DNA of 64,000 nucleotides from an uncultured Alphaproteobacteria bacterium (GCA_902575065.1 CACGPU010000007.1:1-64000); one strand, 5' to 3'; counted from the stretch's first letter, positions 1 through 8,319 are shown. Numbers and translations are program-made. Notes: a model not told the origin generated them from the sequence alone.

Positions 1-1
1 G

Positions 2-301
2 AAGTATGGTGAGCTTCTATCGGAGGGTAATTTACAAGTTGTAACTTGGGACTCAATATCCATGATATCTGAAGCTATATCTTCTGAAGCTGGTACTTTT
101 TTGTTTAAGTTTGAAGAAAAATTTTGCCCAAAAAGATATCTTAAGTTTTTTGATAAAATTACTGAGCTTAATTTTGCACAATTTTATAATCAAAATTTAA
201 AACCTTATGAAATCTCTATTGAAGAGTATAACAAAACTCTTAAAACTAAGATCTTGAATAAGATACAATCTAATTTAAGGTTCAGATCTAGTAATGCTTA
301 A
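2..301 (+). CDS. C-terminal part of an unknown protein, cut by the window start
   Basis: The reading frame is open from base 2 with no stop, so the gene begins before the window; the first ATG inside it at 62 is probably internal. The visible 99 residues are soluble-looking, rich in Lys, Phe and Ile, with one cysteine and no membrane segment. I do not recognise a family. The stop codon overlaps the start of the following 2OG-Fe(II) oxygenase gene by 8 bases, so the two are probably translated from one message and may share a pathway. Nothing in the fragment supports a specific function. Confidence 0.6.
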   Translation, partial: KYGELLSEGNLQVVTWDSISMISEAISSEAGTFLFKFEEKFCPKRYLKFFDKITELNFAQFYNQNLKPYEISIEEYNKTLKTKILNKIQSNLRFRSSNA

Positions 302-920
302 GGAATCAATATTAAATCGTTGTAAAACATACTCAGACCCTTTCCCTCATTGGGAAATAGAAACCCCTTTTACAGATGGACTCATAAAAGAACTGAATGA
401 TGTTGATATATCTGATGCACCTCGCTCTTTTGACGGCACGAGAGCCGCTGATGCAGGTGGGGATGGGGTAGATGGCAAACTTAGAGTTTTTTTAGAGAGT
501 GATAATTCAAAAAACTTATCTTATGGTATGGAGTTAATTGATGATTTGAGGGATAAGGATGTAATTGAGTCAATACAAGAGAAAATCAAAAAAAATTTAT
601 CAAATAGCTATATCAGAATTGAGTATATATCAGATCGAAAAGGTTTTTGGCTTAAACCTCATTTGGATATCAAAGAGAAACTAATGACAATGATGTTATT
701 TATTAACACATACGATGAGTCAGAAAAACTTGGAACAGATTTTTATGATACTGAAATGAAGCTTGTAAAGACAGTTCCATATAAACACAACACTGGTTAT
801 TTTTTTGCTTCAGGCAATAATACTTGGCACGGACTTGAAAAAAAAGAAATTAAGGTTGAGAGAAGATGCATGCAGATAAATTATGTAACCTTCCCCACTA
901 GCTGGCCAATAGATGGCTGA
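294..920 (+). CDS. 2-oxoglutarate/Fe(II)-dependent dioxygenase family protein
   Basis: This 208-residue protein has the layout of a 2OG-Fe(II) oxygenase. The iron-binding HxD motif is H123-L-D125, the distal His is H179 in the segment NNTWHGLEKK, and R190 or R191 some 11 residues later is placed to bind the 2-oxoglutarate carboxylate. Family members hydroxylate proteins, small molecules or sugars, and the substrate cannot be read from this sequence. It overlaps the upstream unknown gene and the downstream trxB by 8 bases each, so it probably belongs to a short operon. A nucleotide-sugar or cell-surface hydroxylase is possible but is only inference. Confidence 0.75.
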   Translation: MLKESILNRCKTYSDPFPHWEIETPFTDGLIKELNDVDISDAPRSFDGTRAADAGGDGVDGKLRVFLESDNSKNLSYGMELIDDLRDKDVIESIQEKIKKNLSNSYIRIEYISDRKGFWLKPHLDIKEKLMTMMLFINTYDESEKLGTDFYDTEMKLVKTVPYKHNTGYFFASGNNTWHGLEKKEIKVERRCMQINYVTFPTSWPIDG

Positions 921-1833
921 AATTAATAACGTTATTATTATAGGTTCAGGACCTGCTGGATATACTGCTGCAATATATGCTGCAAGGGCTAATTTAAAGC
1001 CTATTTTAGTGAGTGGTTTTCAGCCTGGTGGTCAACTTACCATAACTACTGATGTAGAAAACTATCCAGGTTACGAAGATCCTATCCAAGGTCCCTGGTT
1101 AATGGATCAAATGCAAAAGCAAGCCGCACATGTTGGTACTGAAATAATCAATTCACAAGTAACAGAAGTTTTTTTAAACGAAAAAATAAAAAAATTAAAT
1201 TTAGATAATGGCACAACTCTAAATACCAAAACTGTAATAATTAGCACAGGAGCACAAGCAAGATGGCTTGGTTTAGAAAATGAGGCTAAATTTCAAGGTC
1301 ATGGACTATCTGCTTGCGCAACTTGTGATGGTTTTTTCTTTAAGGATAAAGAGGTTGCAGTAATTGGTGGTGGAAATAGTGCAGCTGAGGAAGCATTATT
1401 TTTAACTAAGTTTGCAACAAAAGTTTATCTTGTTCACAGAAGAGATAAACTACGAGCTGAAAAAATATTACAAGATCGATTAAAACAAAATTCTAAAATA
1501 GAGTTTATTTGGAACAGTGAAGTAACTAAATTTAATGGCAATGATGATTTAGAGTCAATAGACTTGTTGAATAAACAAGAAAATAAAATTTCAAATCTCA
1601 AAATAGATGGTGTATTTATTGCTATAGGGCACGATCCAGCAACACAATTATTTAAAGGTCAAATAAAAATGGATGAGGGTGGATATATTATTACAGATCC
1701 GGATAGCACAAAAACATCAATTGAAGGAGTATTTGCTGCAGGGGATGTCAAAGATAAGATTTATAGACAGGCTGTTACAGCCGCTGGTATGGGATGTATG
1801 GCAGCGTTAGAAGTTGAGAAGTATCTAGATTAA
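913..1833 (+). CDS. trxB: thioredoxin-disulfide reductase
   Basis: TrxB is the cytoplasmic flavoenzyme that passes electrons from NADPH to thioredoxin. The 306 residues show the FAD-binding GSGPAGYTAA near the N terminus, the redox-active C135-A-T-C138, the NADPH-binding GGGNSAAEE at about 152-160, the HRRDKLRA segment, and the C-terminal FAD motif GVFAAGDV. Length and motif order match low-molecular-weight bacterial thioredoxin reductases. Its start overlaps the preceding dioxygenase gene by 8 bases. It converges on rpmJ with only 2 bases between the stop codons. Confidence 0.97.
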   Translation: MAEINNVIIIGSGPAGYTAAIYAARANLKPILVSGFQPGGQLTITTDVENYPGYEDPIQGPWLMDQMQKQAAHVGTEIINSQVTEVFLNEKIKKLNLDNGTTLNTKTVIISTGAQARWLGLENEAKFQGHGLSACATCDGFFFKDKEVAVIGGGNSAAEEALFLTKFATKVYLVHRRDKLRAEKILQDRLKQNSKIEFIWNSEVTKFNGNDDLESIDLLNKQENKISNLKIDGVFIAIGHDPATQLFKGQIKMDEGGYIITDPDSTKTSIEGVFAAGDVKDKIYRQAVTAAGMGCMAALEVEKYLD

Positions 1834-1835
1834 AT

Positions 1836-1961
1836 TTAGCCTTGTCTGGCTTTCATTCTTGGGTTCGTTTTATTGATAACATATAACCTACCCTTTCTTC
1901 TAACCATTTGATTATTTTTATCTCTGGTTTTAGCTGTCTTAAGAGAACTTTTAATTTTCAT
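1836..1961 (-). CDS. rpmJ: 50S ribosomal protein L36, short cysteine-free form
   Basis: Reverse-strand reading gives a 41-residue basic protein beginning [10 protein letters not shown] and ending with the signature [14 protein letters not shown]. This is the alphaproteobacterial 41-residue form of L36. It lacks the CxxC...C...H zinc ribbon of the 38-residue E. coli type, so it belongs to the zinc-independent class. It fills what would otherwise look like an empty gap between trxB and sufE. The ATG lies 39 bases from the divergent sufE start, so the two probably share a promoter region. Confidence 0.93.
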   Translation of the reverse strand: MKIKSSLKTAKTRDKNNQMVRRKGRLYVINKTNPRMKARQG

Positions 1962-2000
1962 AATTTAATATATTAGTTATAAATAATAAGGCAAAAATCT

Positions 2001-2417
2001 ATGTTAATTCATGAAAAAATCAACAAAATTAAAGAAGATTTTTCATTTTTTGATAATTGGGAAGATAAATATCAATACCTGATAGATTTAGGAAAAAAAC
2101 TCCCTGATCTTGAAGATAACTATAAAACTGAGGAATATCGTGTTCAAGGATGCACATCAAATCTATGGATGGTACCAAAATTTATTGATGGAAAAATTAA
2201 CCTTTCTGGTTCAAGTGACTCTGTAATTGTAAAAGGTTTGTTTTATTTAGTTTATTTTGCTTATAATGAAGAAACACCTGAAACTATAATAAACAATCCC
2301 CTATCTTTTTTTGAAGAAATTGGTCTTTCTAATCATCTAGGTCAATCAAGATCTAATGGCCTAAATTCGCTAAGGAAAAAAATAAAATCAATAGCGACAG
2401 ATTTATCAAATAAATAA
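2001..2417 (+). CDS. sufE: SufE family cysteine desulfurase activator
   Basis: SufE accepts persulfide sulfur from the desulfurase SufS and hands it to the SufBCD scaffold during Fe-S cluster assembly. The 138-residue protein carries the family motif YRVQGCTSNLW, with C51 as the sulfur-accepting cysteine, and the C-terminal segment EEIGLSNHLGQSRSNGL typical of SufE. Length is normal. An AAGG Shine-Dalgarno-like tetramer sits 9 bases before the ATG. No other suf gene lies in the window. In Alphaproteobacteria sufE is often detached from the main suf cluster. Confidence 0.93.
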   Translation: MLIHEKINKIKEDFSFFDNWEDKYQYLIDLGKKLPDLEDNYKTEEYRVQGCTSNLWMVPKFIDGKINLSGSSDSVIVKGLFYLVYFAYNEETPETIINNPLSFFEEIGLSNHLGQSRSNGLNSLRKKIKSIATDLSNK

Positions 2418-2452
2418 ATTTTATTGATCGTAAACTATGTTAACTTCATTCA

Positions 2453-3010
2453 ATGAGTTTGATTAAATTACTATTTTCAATTTCATTTTTACTATTTTCT
2501 AGCAATTTATATTCTAAGGAGGATGTTATTAATTTACAACTTAAAGACGGAATCGTCAAAATAAAGACCTTTGAAGATAAGGCTCCAAAACATGTTAAAC
2601 AAATAACTGATCTAGTTGCCAAAGGCAGTTACGACGGAGTAGTTTTTCACAGAGTAATAGATGGTTTTATGGCCCAAACAGGAGATGTTCAGTTTGGTAA
2701 TTCGAATTCAGATAATTATGATTTAAGAAGAGCTGGTACAGGAGGTTCTGGTAACAATATTGAAGCAGAATTTAATGACATGCCACATAAAAGAGGAACT
2801 TTAAGTATGGCACGTGCACAAGATCCAAATAGTGCTGATAGTCAATTTTTTATTTGTTTTGGTGATACTCCACACTTAGATGGACAATATACTGTTTGGG
2901 GCGAAGTAATTGAAGGAATGGAGTTTGTTGATGCAATCAAAAAAGGCGATCCTATAAAAAATGGTCTAGTAGATGATCCAGATAAGATTATCAAAATGTG
3001 GATTGAATAA
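2453..3010 (+). CDS. exported cyclophilin-type peptidyl-prolyl isomerase
   Basis: Cyclophilins catalyse cis-trans isomerisation of Xaa-Pro bonds. The 185-residue protein starts with a signal peptide (Lys5, then a hydrophobic stretch to about residue 20), which points to the periplasm. The cyclophilin core follows: FHRVIDGFMAQTGD at 65-78 with the catalytic Arg, SQFFI at 130-134, and LDGQYTVWG at 142-150 with Trp149 at the cyclosporin-binding position. It resembles E. coli PpiA. The stop is 2 bases from the stop of the convergent MotB-like gene. Confidence 0.92.
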   Translation: MSLIKLLFSISFLLFSSNLYSKEDVINLQLKDGIVKIKTFEDKAPKHVKQITDLVAKGSYDGVVFHRVIDGFMAQTGDVQFGNSNSDNYDLRRAGTGGSGNNIEAEFNDMPHKRGTLSMARAQDPNSADSQFFICFGDTPHLDGQYTVWGEVIEGMEFVDAIKKGDPIKNGLVDDPDKIIKMWIE

Positions 3011-3012
3011 AT

Positions 3013-4296
3013 TTACTTTTGAGTAATTTTTAATTCAATTCTTCGATTTTCTTTAAGGTCTTCTTTAGTATCTCCTAAGTTAATAGGTTGATATTCTCCA
3101 TAACCGTTTGCTGACAACTTGTTCGCAGGGATACCTTGTTGAATAAGAAATTTTACAACCTCAAGTGCTCTAGCATGAGAAAGTTCCCAATTTGATGGAA
3201 ATTGAGAGGTTGAAATAGGTATTTTATCAGTGTGACCGTCTATTTGTAAAATCCAATTTAGATCGGATGGTATAGACTCTGCAACATCTATAATTGTTTT
3301 GGTAATAAGAGATAGAGCAACCCTACCTTCATCTTGAATATTAGCACTTCCAGAGTCAAATAAGATCTCTGATTGGAAAATAAATCTATCCCCTTTAATT
3401 TGGATATCGTCTCTATCAGCTAAAGCTTCAGATAACTTGCCAAAAAATTCTGATTTATACTTTTGTAATTTGAATAATTCACTTGTAAGTACTCTATTTA
3501 ATCTATCTCCTAACTCTCCAAGTTCTATCTCATTTTGAGCAATTTCAGCCTCTTTGGACTCAAGTAAGTTATTTAAGAGATTAATTTCATTACTAAGTAT
3601 CTCAATATCCAAAGCTAAATTAGATATCAAATTTAGAGCCTCATTTAAATCACTTGATTGTATTGCTGACTCCTCCTCTAAAGTAGACAATTTGTTTTGT
3701 AGTTCTTGATTTATATTCTCTGAGGAACTTAATGACTCTAGAAGATTTTCGATTCTATTTTGTGACTCACCAATCTGGCCAACTAGTTTACTGTTTTCTC
3801 CACCAAGTTTTATTAAATCTGATTTTAATATTTCTTGTTGTTTATTTAATTCAGAAAGATTTTGCTGAAGAGTGGCTCTGTCAGCTAAAGATAAAGATAA
3901 TTCATCAGTAATTTTAGCAATTATCGTATTTAGTTTATCTATATCAAGTGCTTGGTCTTGAATAATCGTATCTTGAGCTAAAATTTGAGATTGTTTAATA
4001 GATATCTCTTCATCAAGTTTTTCTATAAGATTTTGTCTATCAATTAATTCAATCTCTTTATCTGTGAGTGTTACATCTTGTTCCACAATAGTTTCGTCTT
4101 GTATAACAATTGTTTTTTCCAAAGTTTGTATTTGTTCATTTTTTCCTACTACAAGATCTCCCAAATAAACTTGAGCAACTGTGAATAGTAAAACTATAAA
4201 AATTATAACCATCAACGTAGATGCCAATACATCTACAAATCCAGGCCAAATTATATTTCCACTATCTGAACTGTGAGTTTTAGAGAGATAGCTCAC
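3013..4296 (-). CDS. MotB/OmpA-like inner-membrane protein with a long coiled coil
   Basis: The 427 residues read as a short cytoplasmic tail, one transmembrane helix at about 19-43, a roughly 220-residue heptad-rich coiled coil (about 50-270), and a C-terminal OmpA/MotB peptidoglycan-binding domain (about 300-427). That domain has ILFDSGSANI, DGHTD and the SNWELSHARA segment. D22, at the start of the membrane helix in FVDVLAS, occupies the place of the proton-carrying Asp of MotB and ZorB. With the overlapping MotA-like gene it should form an ion-driven stator anchored to the cell wall. No flagellar genes are nearby. The energised target is unknown. Confidence 0.82.
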   Translation of the reverse strand: MSYLSKTHSSDSGNIIWPGFVDVLASTLMVIIFIVLLFTVAQVYLGDLVVGKNEQIQTLEKTIVIQDETIVEQDVTLTDKEIELIDRQNLIEKLDEEISIKQSQILAQDTIIQDQALDIDKLNTIIAKITDELSLSLADRATLQQNLSELNKQQEILKSDLIKLGGENSKLVGQIGESQNRIENLLESLSSSENINQELQNKLSTLEEESAIQSSDLNEALNLISNLALDIEILSNEINLLNNLLESKEAEIAQNEIELGELGDRLNRVLTSELFKLQKYKSEFFGKLSEALADRDDIQIKGDRFIFQSEILFDSGSANIQDEGRVALSLITKTIIDVAESIPSDLNWILQIDGHTDKIPISTSQFPSNWELSHARALEVVKFLIQQGIPANKLSANGYGEYQPINLGDTKEDLKENRRIELKITQK

Positions 4297-5153
4297 TTTT
4301 TGTCTAAGTCTTTGATAGACTTGCTTACAGACTTAAGTTCTGTAATAACTTCTTTCCTTAAATCGTCATTAGAATTTTTTATACCATCAACCAAATCATC
4401 AAGCTTAGAAACAATATTTTGAGAGAAATTGGTGCTATCGGAATTCTGATTAAATTTAATTGTATTAGGGCTAGATCTATAAAAAAGTCGAATTTGATTT
4501 TCACAAAATTCATAATAATTCTGCTTAATGCCTCTAGTGATTATTTCATAAAGTCCTAAAATCAAAGAAGTTACCAAACCAAACAACGATGAACTAAAGG
4601 CTATAGTCATACCAGATAAAGGTGACTTTAGTCCATCTTTAAGATTGTTAAAAAATGCTCCAAAATCTTGTTCTTCAACTGACAAACTATCAATAACATT
4701 TGAAACACTCCCTATAGTTAAAAGTAATCCATAAAAAGTTCCTATAAGCCCTAAAAAAATAGCTAGGTTGATAAGATATTTTGATATGTCACTACCACTT
4801 TCAACTGTAGATAAAAGATCATCTAGTATCTCATCAAGTGTTTTAGTTATACTTTTGTTAGTGGTTGTTATACCAAGATTATTTGCAATAGATTTGGTAA
4901 TTGGATAGTTGTTTAAAGATGAGTCGTTTAGTTTTAATTTTCCAAATGCAACAGAATTCATGAATCTAAACTCTGAACTTAAAGTGAATATCTTAAAGGA
5001 GTACAGAAGAAAACCAATTATGAGTGTTAGAAGAATTATTCCATTTATGTAAGGATTGGCATCAAAATAATATTTAATTTCCTCATATCCAATTACAAGA
5101 ATTATTACAATTAAGATTGAGAATAATAAATAAGCTAAAAAGTTTTTAGTCAT
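4293..5153 (-). CDS. MotA/TolQ/ExbB-type proton channel protein
   Basis: The 286-residue protein has four predicted membrane helices at about 6-25, 35-57, 123-150 and 178-205, with a cytoplasmic loop between the second and third. The last two contain the Gly-rich segments LIGTFYGLLLTIGS and PLSGMTIAFSSSLFGLV that mark the MotA/TolQ/ExbB family. A short charged, coiled-coil-prone tail follows. The 4-base overlap (ATGA) with the MotB-like gene implies translational coupling and a stoichiometric complex. The protein looks closer to ExbB or ZorA subunits than to flagellar MotA, but it lacks the very long cytoplasmic tail of ZorA. Confidence 0.8.
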   Translation of the reverse strand: MTKNFLAYLLFSILIVIILVIGYEEIKYYFDANPYINGIILLTLIIGFLLYSFKIFTLSSEFRFMNSVAFGKLKLNDSSLNNYPITKSIANNLGITTTNKSITKTLDEILDDLLSTVESGSDISKYLINLAIFLGLIGTFYGLLLTIGSVSNVIDSLSVEEQDFGAFFNNLKDGLKSPLSGMTIAFSSSLFGLVTSLILGLYEIITRGIKQNYYEFCENQIRLFYRSSPNTIKFNQNSDSTNFSQNIVSKLDDLVDGIKNSNDDLRKEVITELKSVSKSIKDLDKK

Positions 5154-5208
5154 TTAGCTAAAAATAAACGAATTTTGCAAATTAACAATTGGATAATTAT
5201 TAAATTTT

Positions 5209-5694
5209 TTAGAAATTTCTATTGTAAATCAAGTAATAATTATTTGTGCCTGGATTTACAGAATTTAACCCTGCATTAGAAATGTGATGAGATCCTATAC
5301 CTAATCTAGAGTCTTTAGATATGCTATAAAATAAATTCACTTCAGATTTAAATTGGAGAGCATTTCCTAAGTCTTTGCCATCCCCATTACTGTAAATACC
5401 AGCTGATGAAGAGAGGTTCAAATAAATTGACTCTGCTCCAATATTTGTTTCAAACCCGCCATAAAACATAGATGCGCTTTCAGCTGTAATAAAACCACCA
5501 ATAACTGGGTTAATGGTTAAAATGTTAATCAGATCTATTTCACTATTAGATATATGATAATTTAGACCAAATAAGTTCGTTGTATTGTCATCATCGTAAT
5601 CATAGGTGCCTCCAAAGATAGAGTAACTATTTGCACTTATGGTTATGTTTGATGAAAGCACAAAAATTATTAAGCTCAGTAAAAACTTTTTCAT
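5209..5694 (-). CDS. PagL-like lipid A deacylase (acyloxyacyl hydrolase family)
   Basis: A 161-residue protein with a signal peptide (about 1-22) followed by alternating beta-strand-like segments, ending in an aromatic outer-membrane signature (NRNF). The motif HHISNAGLNSVNPG at 136-149 matches the active-site strand of PagL, which removes the 3-O acyl chain of lipid A. H137 and S139 correspond to its catalytic His and Ser. The third triad residue, Glu in Pseudomonas PagL, aligns with N151 here, so activity is not assured. It is probably an eight-stranded outer-membrane barrel. It lies between the stator-like pair and a tRNA gene. Confidence 0.72.
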   Translation of the reverse strand: MKKFLLSLIIFVLSSNITISANSYSIFGGTYDYDDDNTTNLFGLNYHISNSEIDLINILTINPVIGGFITAESASMFYGGFETNIGAESIYLNLSSSAGIYSNGDGKDLGNALQFKSEVNLFYSISKDSRLGIGSHHISNAGLNSVNPGTNNYYLIYNRNF

Positions 5695-5730
5695 TCAGAT
5701 TAATCATATATCATCAAGTTTAAAAGTAAA

Positions 5731-5807
5731 TGGTGGGCGTGACAGGATTCGAACCTGTGACCCCTTGCGTGTCGAGCAAGTACTCTAACCAACTGAGCTA
5801 CACGCCC
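5731..5807 (-). tRNA. tRNA-Val (anticodon GAC)
   Basis: Reverse-strand reading folds into a complete 77-nt cloverleaf. It has a 7-bp acceptor stem GGGCGTG/CACGCCC, a D arm GCTC/GAGT with a 9-nt loop containing GG, an anticodon stem CTTGC/GCAAG, a 5-nt variable region, a T arm ACAGG/CCTGT with the TTCGAAT loop, and an encoded CCA end. The 7-nt anticodon loop TCGACAC gives anticodon GAC, which reads GTC and GTT. The base before the anticodon (position 33, at 5774) is C instead of the almost universal T. No terminator hairpin is obvious on either side. Confidence 0.93.
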
Positions 5808-5862
5808 ATAAAAATAGGGATAAGTACTTTTAAATTAAATTAAAAATTAGTAAATAAAATTC

Positions 5863-7383
5863 CTAATTAAATTTATTTAATTGAAATACTAGTTTTATTT
5901 CATTTAATTTAAGCCAATTTAAAATCAAAAAATATACTATCAAGCCAATGATTATTTGAATGAATAAATCTAAATAAATGTTCAAATCCAAAATTTTTGT
6001 AAATATTAATATTGAAATCACCATGATAGTTGCACTAAATAATATCTTTAATAGTTTCTTAAAATCAAAAATTAATAATTTTTCATAAAAACTTCTAAAA
6101 TTTTTTCTTAAGTAAAAAATTTGAACGAATAAATTTAGCCATATACTCACAGCACCTGATATAGCTAAACCCAAGACGCCCAAAGGCCTATAAAGAAGAA
6201 AGCATAAAATAAAATTACATATAAATGTTGGGACAGCTGCTTTAACAGGGTACTCAACTTTTTCATAAGAGTAAAAAACTTGATTAAAAATTCGAGCGAG
6301 CATATATCCTGGCAATGAAAAAGAGTAGACTAGTAAAATCTTAGATGTAGTTAAAACATCATCATTATTAAATTCACCCCTACCAAATAATGCTCTTATA
6401 ATATCTTCACTAAGAATAAAAATACCGAATGAGCTTGGGATAGCAAAAAGAAAGCAAAATATAACTGTTTCATTAAAAGCTTTAGAATTTTTACTCTCAT
6501 CTGAAATATTTTTGCTCAAATAAGGTAAAAGTGTGAAAGACATAGCAACTGCTATAAGAGCAAATGGTAAGTCAATAATTCTATCAGCGTAGTAGATTTG
6601 GCTTATAGCTCCCCCACCCACTAAAGATGCAAATAACATTGAGATAAAAATATTTAATTGAACAATACCTGAGCCCAGTAAAGAATAGAGAAATCTTCCA
6701 AAGAATTTTTTAAGCTCTTTAGACATGACTTTTATACTCTTTAAACCAAAACCCCAAAATATTTTTATTGTGCCTAAATTGATAAATAAAAGGATCAATT
6801 GAGTGAAACCAGCTATTATCATTGACCAAGCAAGTGCAAAATGAGAGTTAGACTTGAATGACACCAAAGTTACAATCATAAAAATATTTAAAATTACAGA
6901 TAAGAAGGAAGGTAAAAAAAATTTTCCTTTCACGTTCAAAACTGAGCTCAATACTGATGATAGAGTCACAAATATCAAAAAAGGAAAAGTTATAATCAAT
7001 AACTGATTTGCTAATAAAAATTGACTTTTATTTAATAAAAATCCTGGTGCTAAAATTGATATGACTTGCTCAGTAAAGAAAAATATTAAACAAGATAGAA
7101 ATAAAGTAATTACAAAAAAAAAGTTGAAAACTATCCATATAAAATCATTTGCTGATTTTGAATTCATTTTTTCTTGATTTACATACAAAGGAATAAATAC
7201 ACTATTCATTGAACCCTCAGCAAAAATTCTTCTAAATAAATTTGGTAATCTATAAGCAAAAAGGAATGCATCTGACATCAAATTGGCACCTAAATAGTTT
7301 GCAAAGAGTATGTCTCTAATAAATCCGGTTACACGAGATCCAAAAATATTTGATGAAATCTTTGAAAAATTACTGGTTTTCAT
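5863..7383 (-). CDS. murJ: lipid II flippase MurJ
   Basis: MurJ moves the peptidoglycan precursor lipid II across the inner membrane. The 506-residue protein is hydrophobic throughout, consistent with 14 membrane helices. The N-terminal half has the family segments GFIRDILFANYLG, DAFLFAYRLPNLFRRIFAEG and NSVFIPLY, which include the conserved arginines of the central cavity. Length is typical of bacterial MurJ. The gene ends 55 bases before the tRNA and follows the DsbA-like gene after 5 bases, so the two are probably co-transcribed. Confidence 0.95.
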   Translation of the reverse strand: MKTSNFSKISSNIFGSRVTGFIRDILFANYLGANLMSDAFLFAYRLPNLFRRIFAEGSMNSVFIPLYVNQEKMNSKSANDFIWIVFNFFFVITLFLSCLIFFFTEQVISILAPGFLLNKSQFLLANQLLIITFPFLIFVTLSSVLSSVLNVKGKFFLPSFLSVILNIFMIVTLVSFKSNSHFALAWSMIIAGFTQLILLFINLGTIKIFWGFGLKSIKVMSKELKKFFGRFLYSLLGSGIVQLNIFISMLFASLVGGGAISQIYYADRIIDLPFALIAVAMSFTLLPYLSKNISDESKNSKAFNETVIFCFLFAIPSSFGIFILSEDIIRALFGRGEFNNDDVLTTSKILLVYSFSLPGYMLARIFNQVFYSYEKVEYPVKAAVPTFICNFILCFLLYRPLGVLGLAISGAVSIWLNLFVQIFYLRKNFRSFYEKLLIFDFKKLLKILFSATIMVISILIFTKILDLNIYLDLFIQIIIGLIVYFLILNWLKLNEIKLVFQLNKFN

Positions 7384-7388
7384 TGAGT

Positions 7389-8264
7389 TCAGGAAAATTC
7401 TTTTTCCAAAATCTCAGTAATTTTATCAGCATCGATAAAGCCTGGAATTATTTGATTTCCAATTATAGTCGCAGGTGTTCCAGTAAATTTAAATTCATCA
7501 GCGTAACTTCTATGAATGGATAGAAAATCTGATACCTCTTGTGATTCTAAATCATTCTTTAAAATGTCAAGATCAACACCTCTTAAAAATAAGTCAGCCA
7601 AAATATCCTCCATTTTTGATTTTCTCTCAGTAGAATATAAATAACTATGGACAACCTTAAATTGACCTTGCAAAGAGGAAGCTAGTGCCAACTTAGTCAA
7701 TTCCTCTGAAAAATTACCTAAAATTGGCATCTGTATAATGACAAGTTTTAATGAATTATCTTTCATTACATCTAATAATTCTTGATGAAATTTTTGACAA
7801 TAACCACAATTATAATCAACAAATTCATATATAACTTTTGCAGAATTTGAGTCACCCAAGTACATAGGATGATATGCAAGGTTTAAATTTTTTATACTTG
7901 AGATATTTTTTTGATTAGTTTTTTCTTGTTCTAATTTATTCTGCTCTAATTGATACTCTCTAAGAACATCTAAGATATAATCTGGATTTTCCTCTATAAA
8001 TTTTTTAATATTTTGATCAAATTCCTTTTTGGTAAAATATTCATTAAAATTTACATCTTCTTTTTTTAAATAAGAACTAAGATCTGGCTCGATAATTTTA
8101 TTTGCCTCTTCATCAAATTGTTTATTTGCGATATTTGATAAATCAAAATTACTTTTTTCTGAAAAAATGTAAAAATATAGGATTGTAAGAATTGTTATTA
8201 CAAATAGAAAAATCAAAAAAATGTTTAAAATATTAAATTTCTTTTTTTTAACGTAAATTCCCAT
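7389..8264 (-). CDS. membrane-anchored DsbA/ScsC-type thiol-disulfide oxidoreductase
   Basis: The 291-residue protein has a basic N terminus and one membrane helix (about 13-33). A helical, charged segment with FIEENPDYILDVLREYQ at about 89-105 resembles the N-terminal trimerisation region of ScsC-like proteins. A thioredoxin-fold domain follows, with the redox site C153-G-Y-C156 and the cis-proline loop TGTPAT (P264). It should act in the periplasm in oxidation or isomerisation of disulfides. The CGYC dipeptide differs from the CPHC of E. coli DsbA. It lies 5 bases upstream of murJ on the same strand. Confidence 0.85.
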   Translation of the reverse strand: MGIYVKKKKFNILNIFLIFLFVITILTILYFYIFSEKSNFDLSNIANKQFDEEANKIIEPDLSSYLKKEDVNFNEYFTKKEFDQNIKKFIEENPDYILDVLREYQLEQNKLEQEKTNQKNISSIKNLNLAYHPMYLGDSNSAKVIYEFVDYNCGYCQKFHQELLDVMKDNSLKLVIIQMPILGNFSEELTKLALASSLQGQFKVVHSYLYSTERKSKMEDILADLFLRGVDLDILKNDLESQEVSDFLSIHRSYADEFKFTGTPATIIGNQIIPGFIDADKITEILEKEFS

Positions 8265-8319
8265 GATCGAAATATATTATTTAACTATTACTGTAGTGTA
8301 AATAATTTTAGCATTTAGA

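Noticed and set aside
3013-5153. A Zorya anti-phage system, suggested by the ZorA/ZorB-like pair
   Set aside because: No ZorC, ZorD or ZorE gene lies beside it, the ZorA-like protein lacks the long cytoplasmic tail, and all neighbours are housekeeping genes.
3013-5153. Flagellar stator genes motA and motB
   Set aside because: No flagellar or chemotaxis gene occurs in the window, and the long coiled coil between the membrane helix and the OmpA domain is unlike flagellar MotB.
5731-5807. tRNA-Asp, because GTC appears on the plus strand of the loop
   Set aside because: The cloverleaf folds only on the minus strand, where the central loop triplet is GAC (Val).
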